64,000 bases of DNA from Mesostigma viride (Eukaryota > Streptophyta > Mesostigmatophyceae > Mesostigmatales > Mesostigmataceae), in the NCBI GenBank assembly GCA_009746045.1, contig RPFO01000359.1, forward strand, positions 1,156,649 through 1,220,648, read 5' to 3'. Under the pieces are notes generated by a model. It made no database searches. It saw nothing but the letters and a program-made list of their open reading frames with translations, and had not been told where the DNA came from. The translations under genes were made by a program, and so were the position numbers. Below, piece after piece: positions 57,639-64,000 of the stretch; within the stretch, counting starts at the first letter, position 1; the number at the start of each line of letters is the position of its first letter.

Positions 57639-64000
<6,362 letters not shown>

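Overview
This is nuclear DNA from a eukaryote, most likely a green alga (Chlorophyta). The signs are GC-rich genes with many GT-AG introns, a plant-type RABE/Rab8 GTPase, a potassium/proton antiporter of the plant KEA4/5/6 type, a short run of the plant-type telomere unit TTTAGGG, and a block of decayed giant-virus (NCLDV) genes. The species cannot be named from the sequence.

Layout. 1-12.6 kb is a retroelement graveyard: fragments of an ORF1-only 'half-LINE' family in both orientations, 5'-truncated LINE reverse-transcriptase copies ending in a hairpin plus (TTAA)n, a 900-bp TA-flanked element and a 3.5-kb TTAA-flanked transposon with a LINE inside it. 13.6-14.3 kb carries an intronless Rab8 gene on the minus strand. 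15.4-48.3 kb is one 16-exon KEA-type antiporter gene on the plus strand. I reconstructed it from exon homology to the plant family, and all 15 junctions keep frame (1,238 codons before the stop). Intron 12 holds a roughly 6-kb rearranged NCLDV insertion (capsid, helicase-like, RING, zinc-ribbon and ADP-ribosyltransferase-like fragments). Intron 15 holds a LINE copy with a 1.5-kb tetranucleotide tail and a broken DIRS-type tyrosine-recombinase retrotransposon. 50.9-52.8 and 54.1-56.3 kb are two more half-LINE copies in opposite orientations. 57.6 kb to the right edge is a second intron-containing plus-strand gene, incomplete at the window end. It encodes a protein with a signal peptide, one membrane segment, a long low-complexity region and a nine-residue tandem repeat, and I do not recognise it.

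The most unusual signal is inside the KEA introns. Degenerate copies of the last 20-60 bases of an exon together with its GT donor follow exons 1, 2, 3, 10, 13 and 14. Copies of the first 20-35 bases of an exon precede exons 8, 9, 11, 12 and 13. Several copies bracket large microsatellites. Seven of the 15 internal KEA exons also begin with GT after AG, so many junctions carry an AGGT at the acceptor. This looks like intron growth by repeated duplication of splice junctions and leaves arrays of decoy splice sites. I know of no described case of this kind, but I could not search for one.
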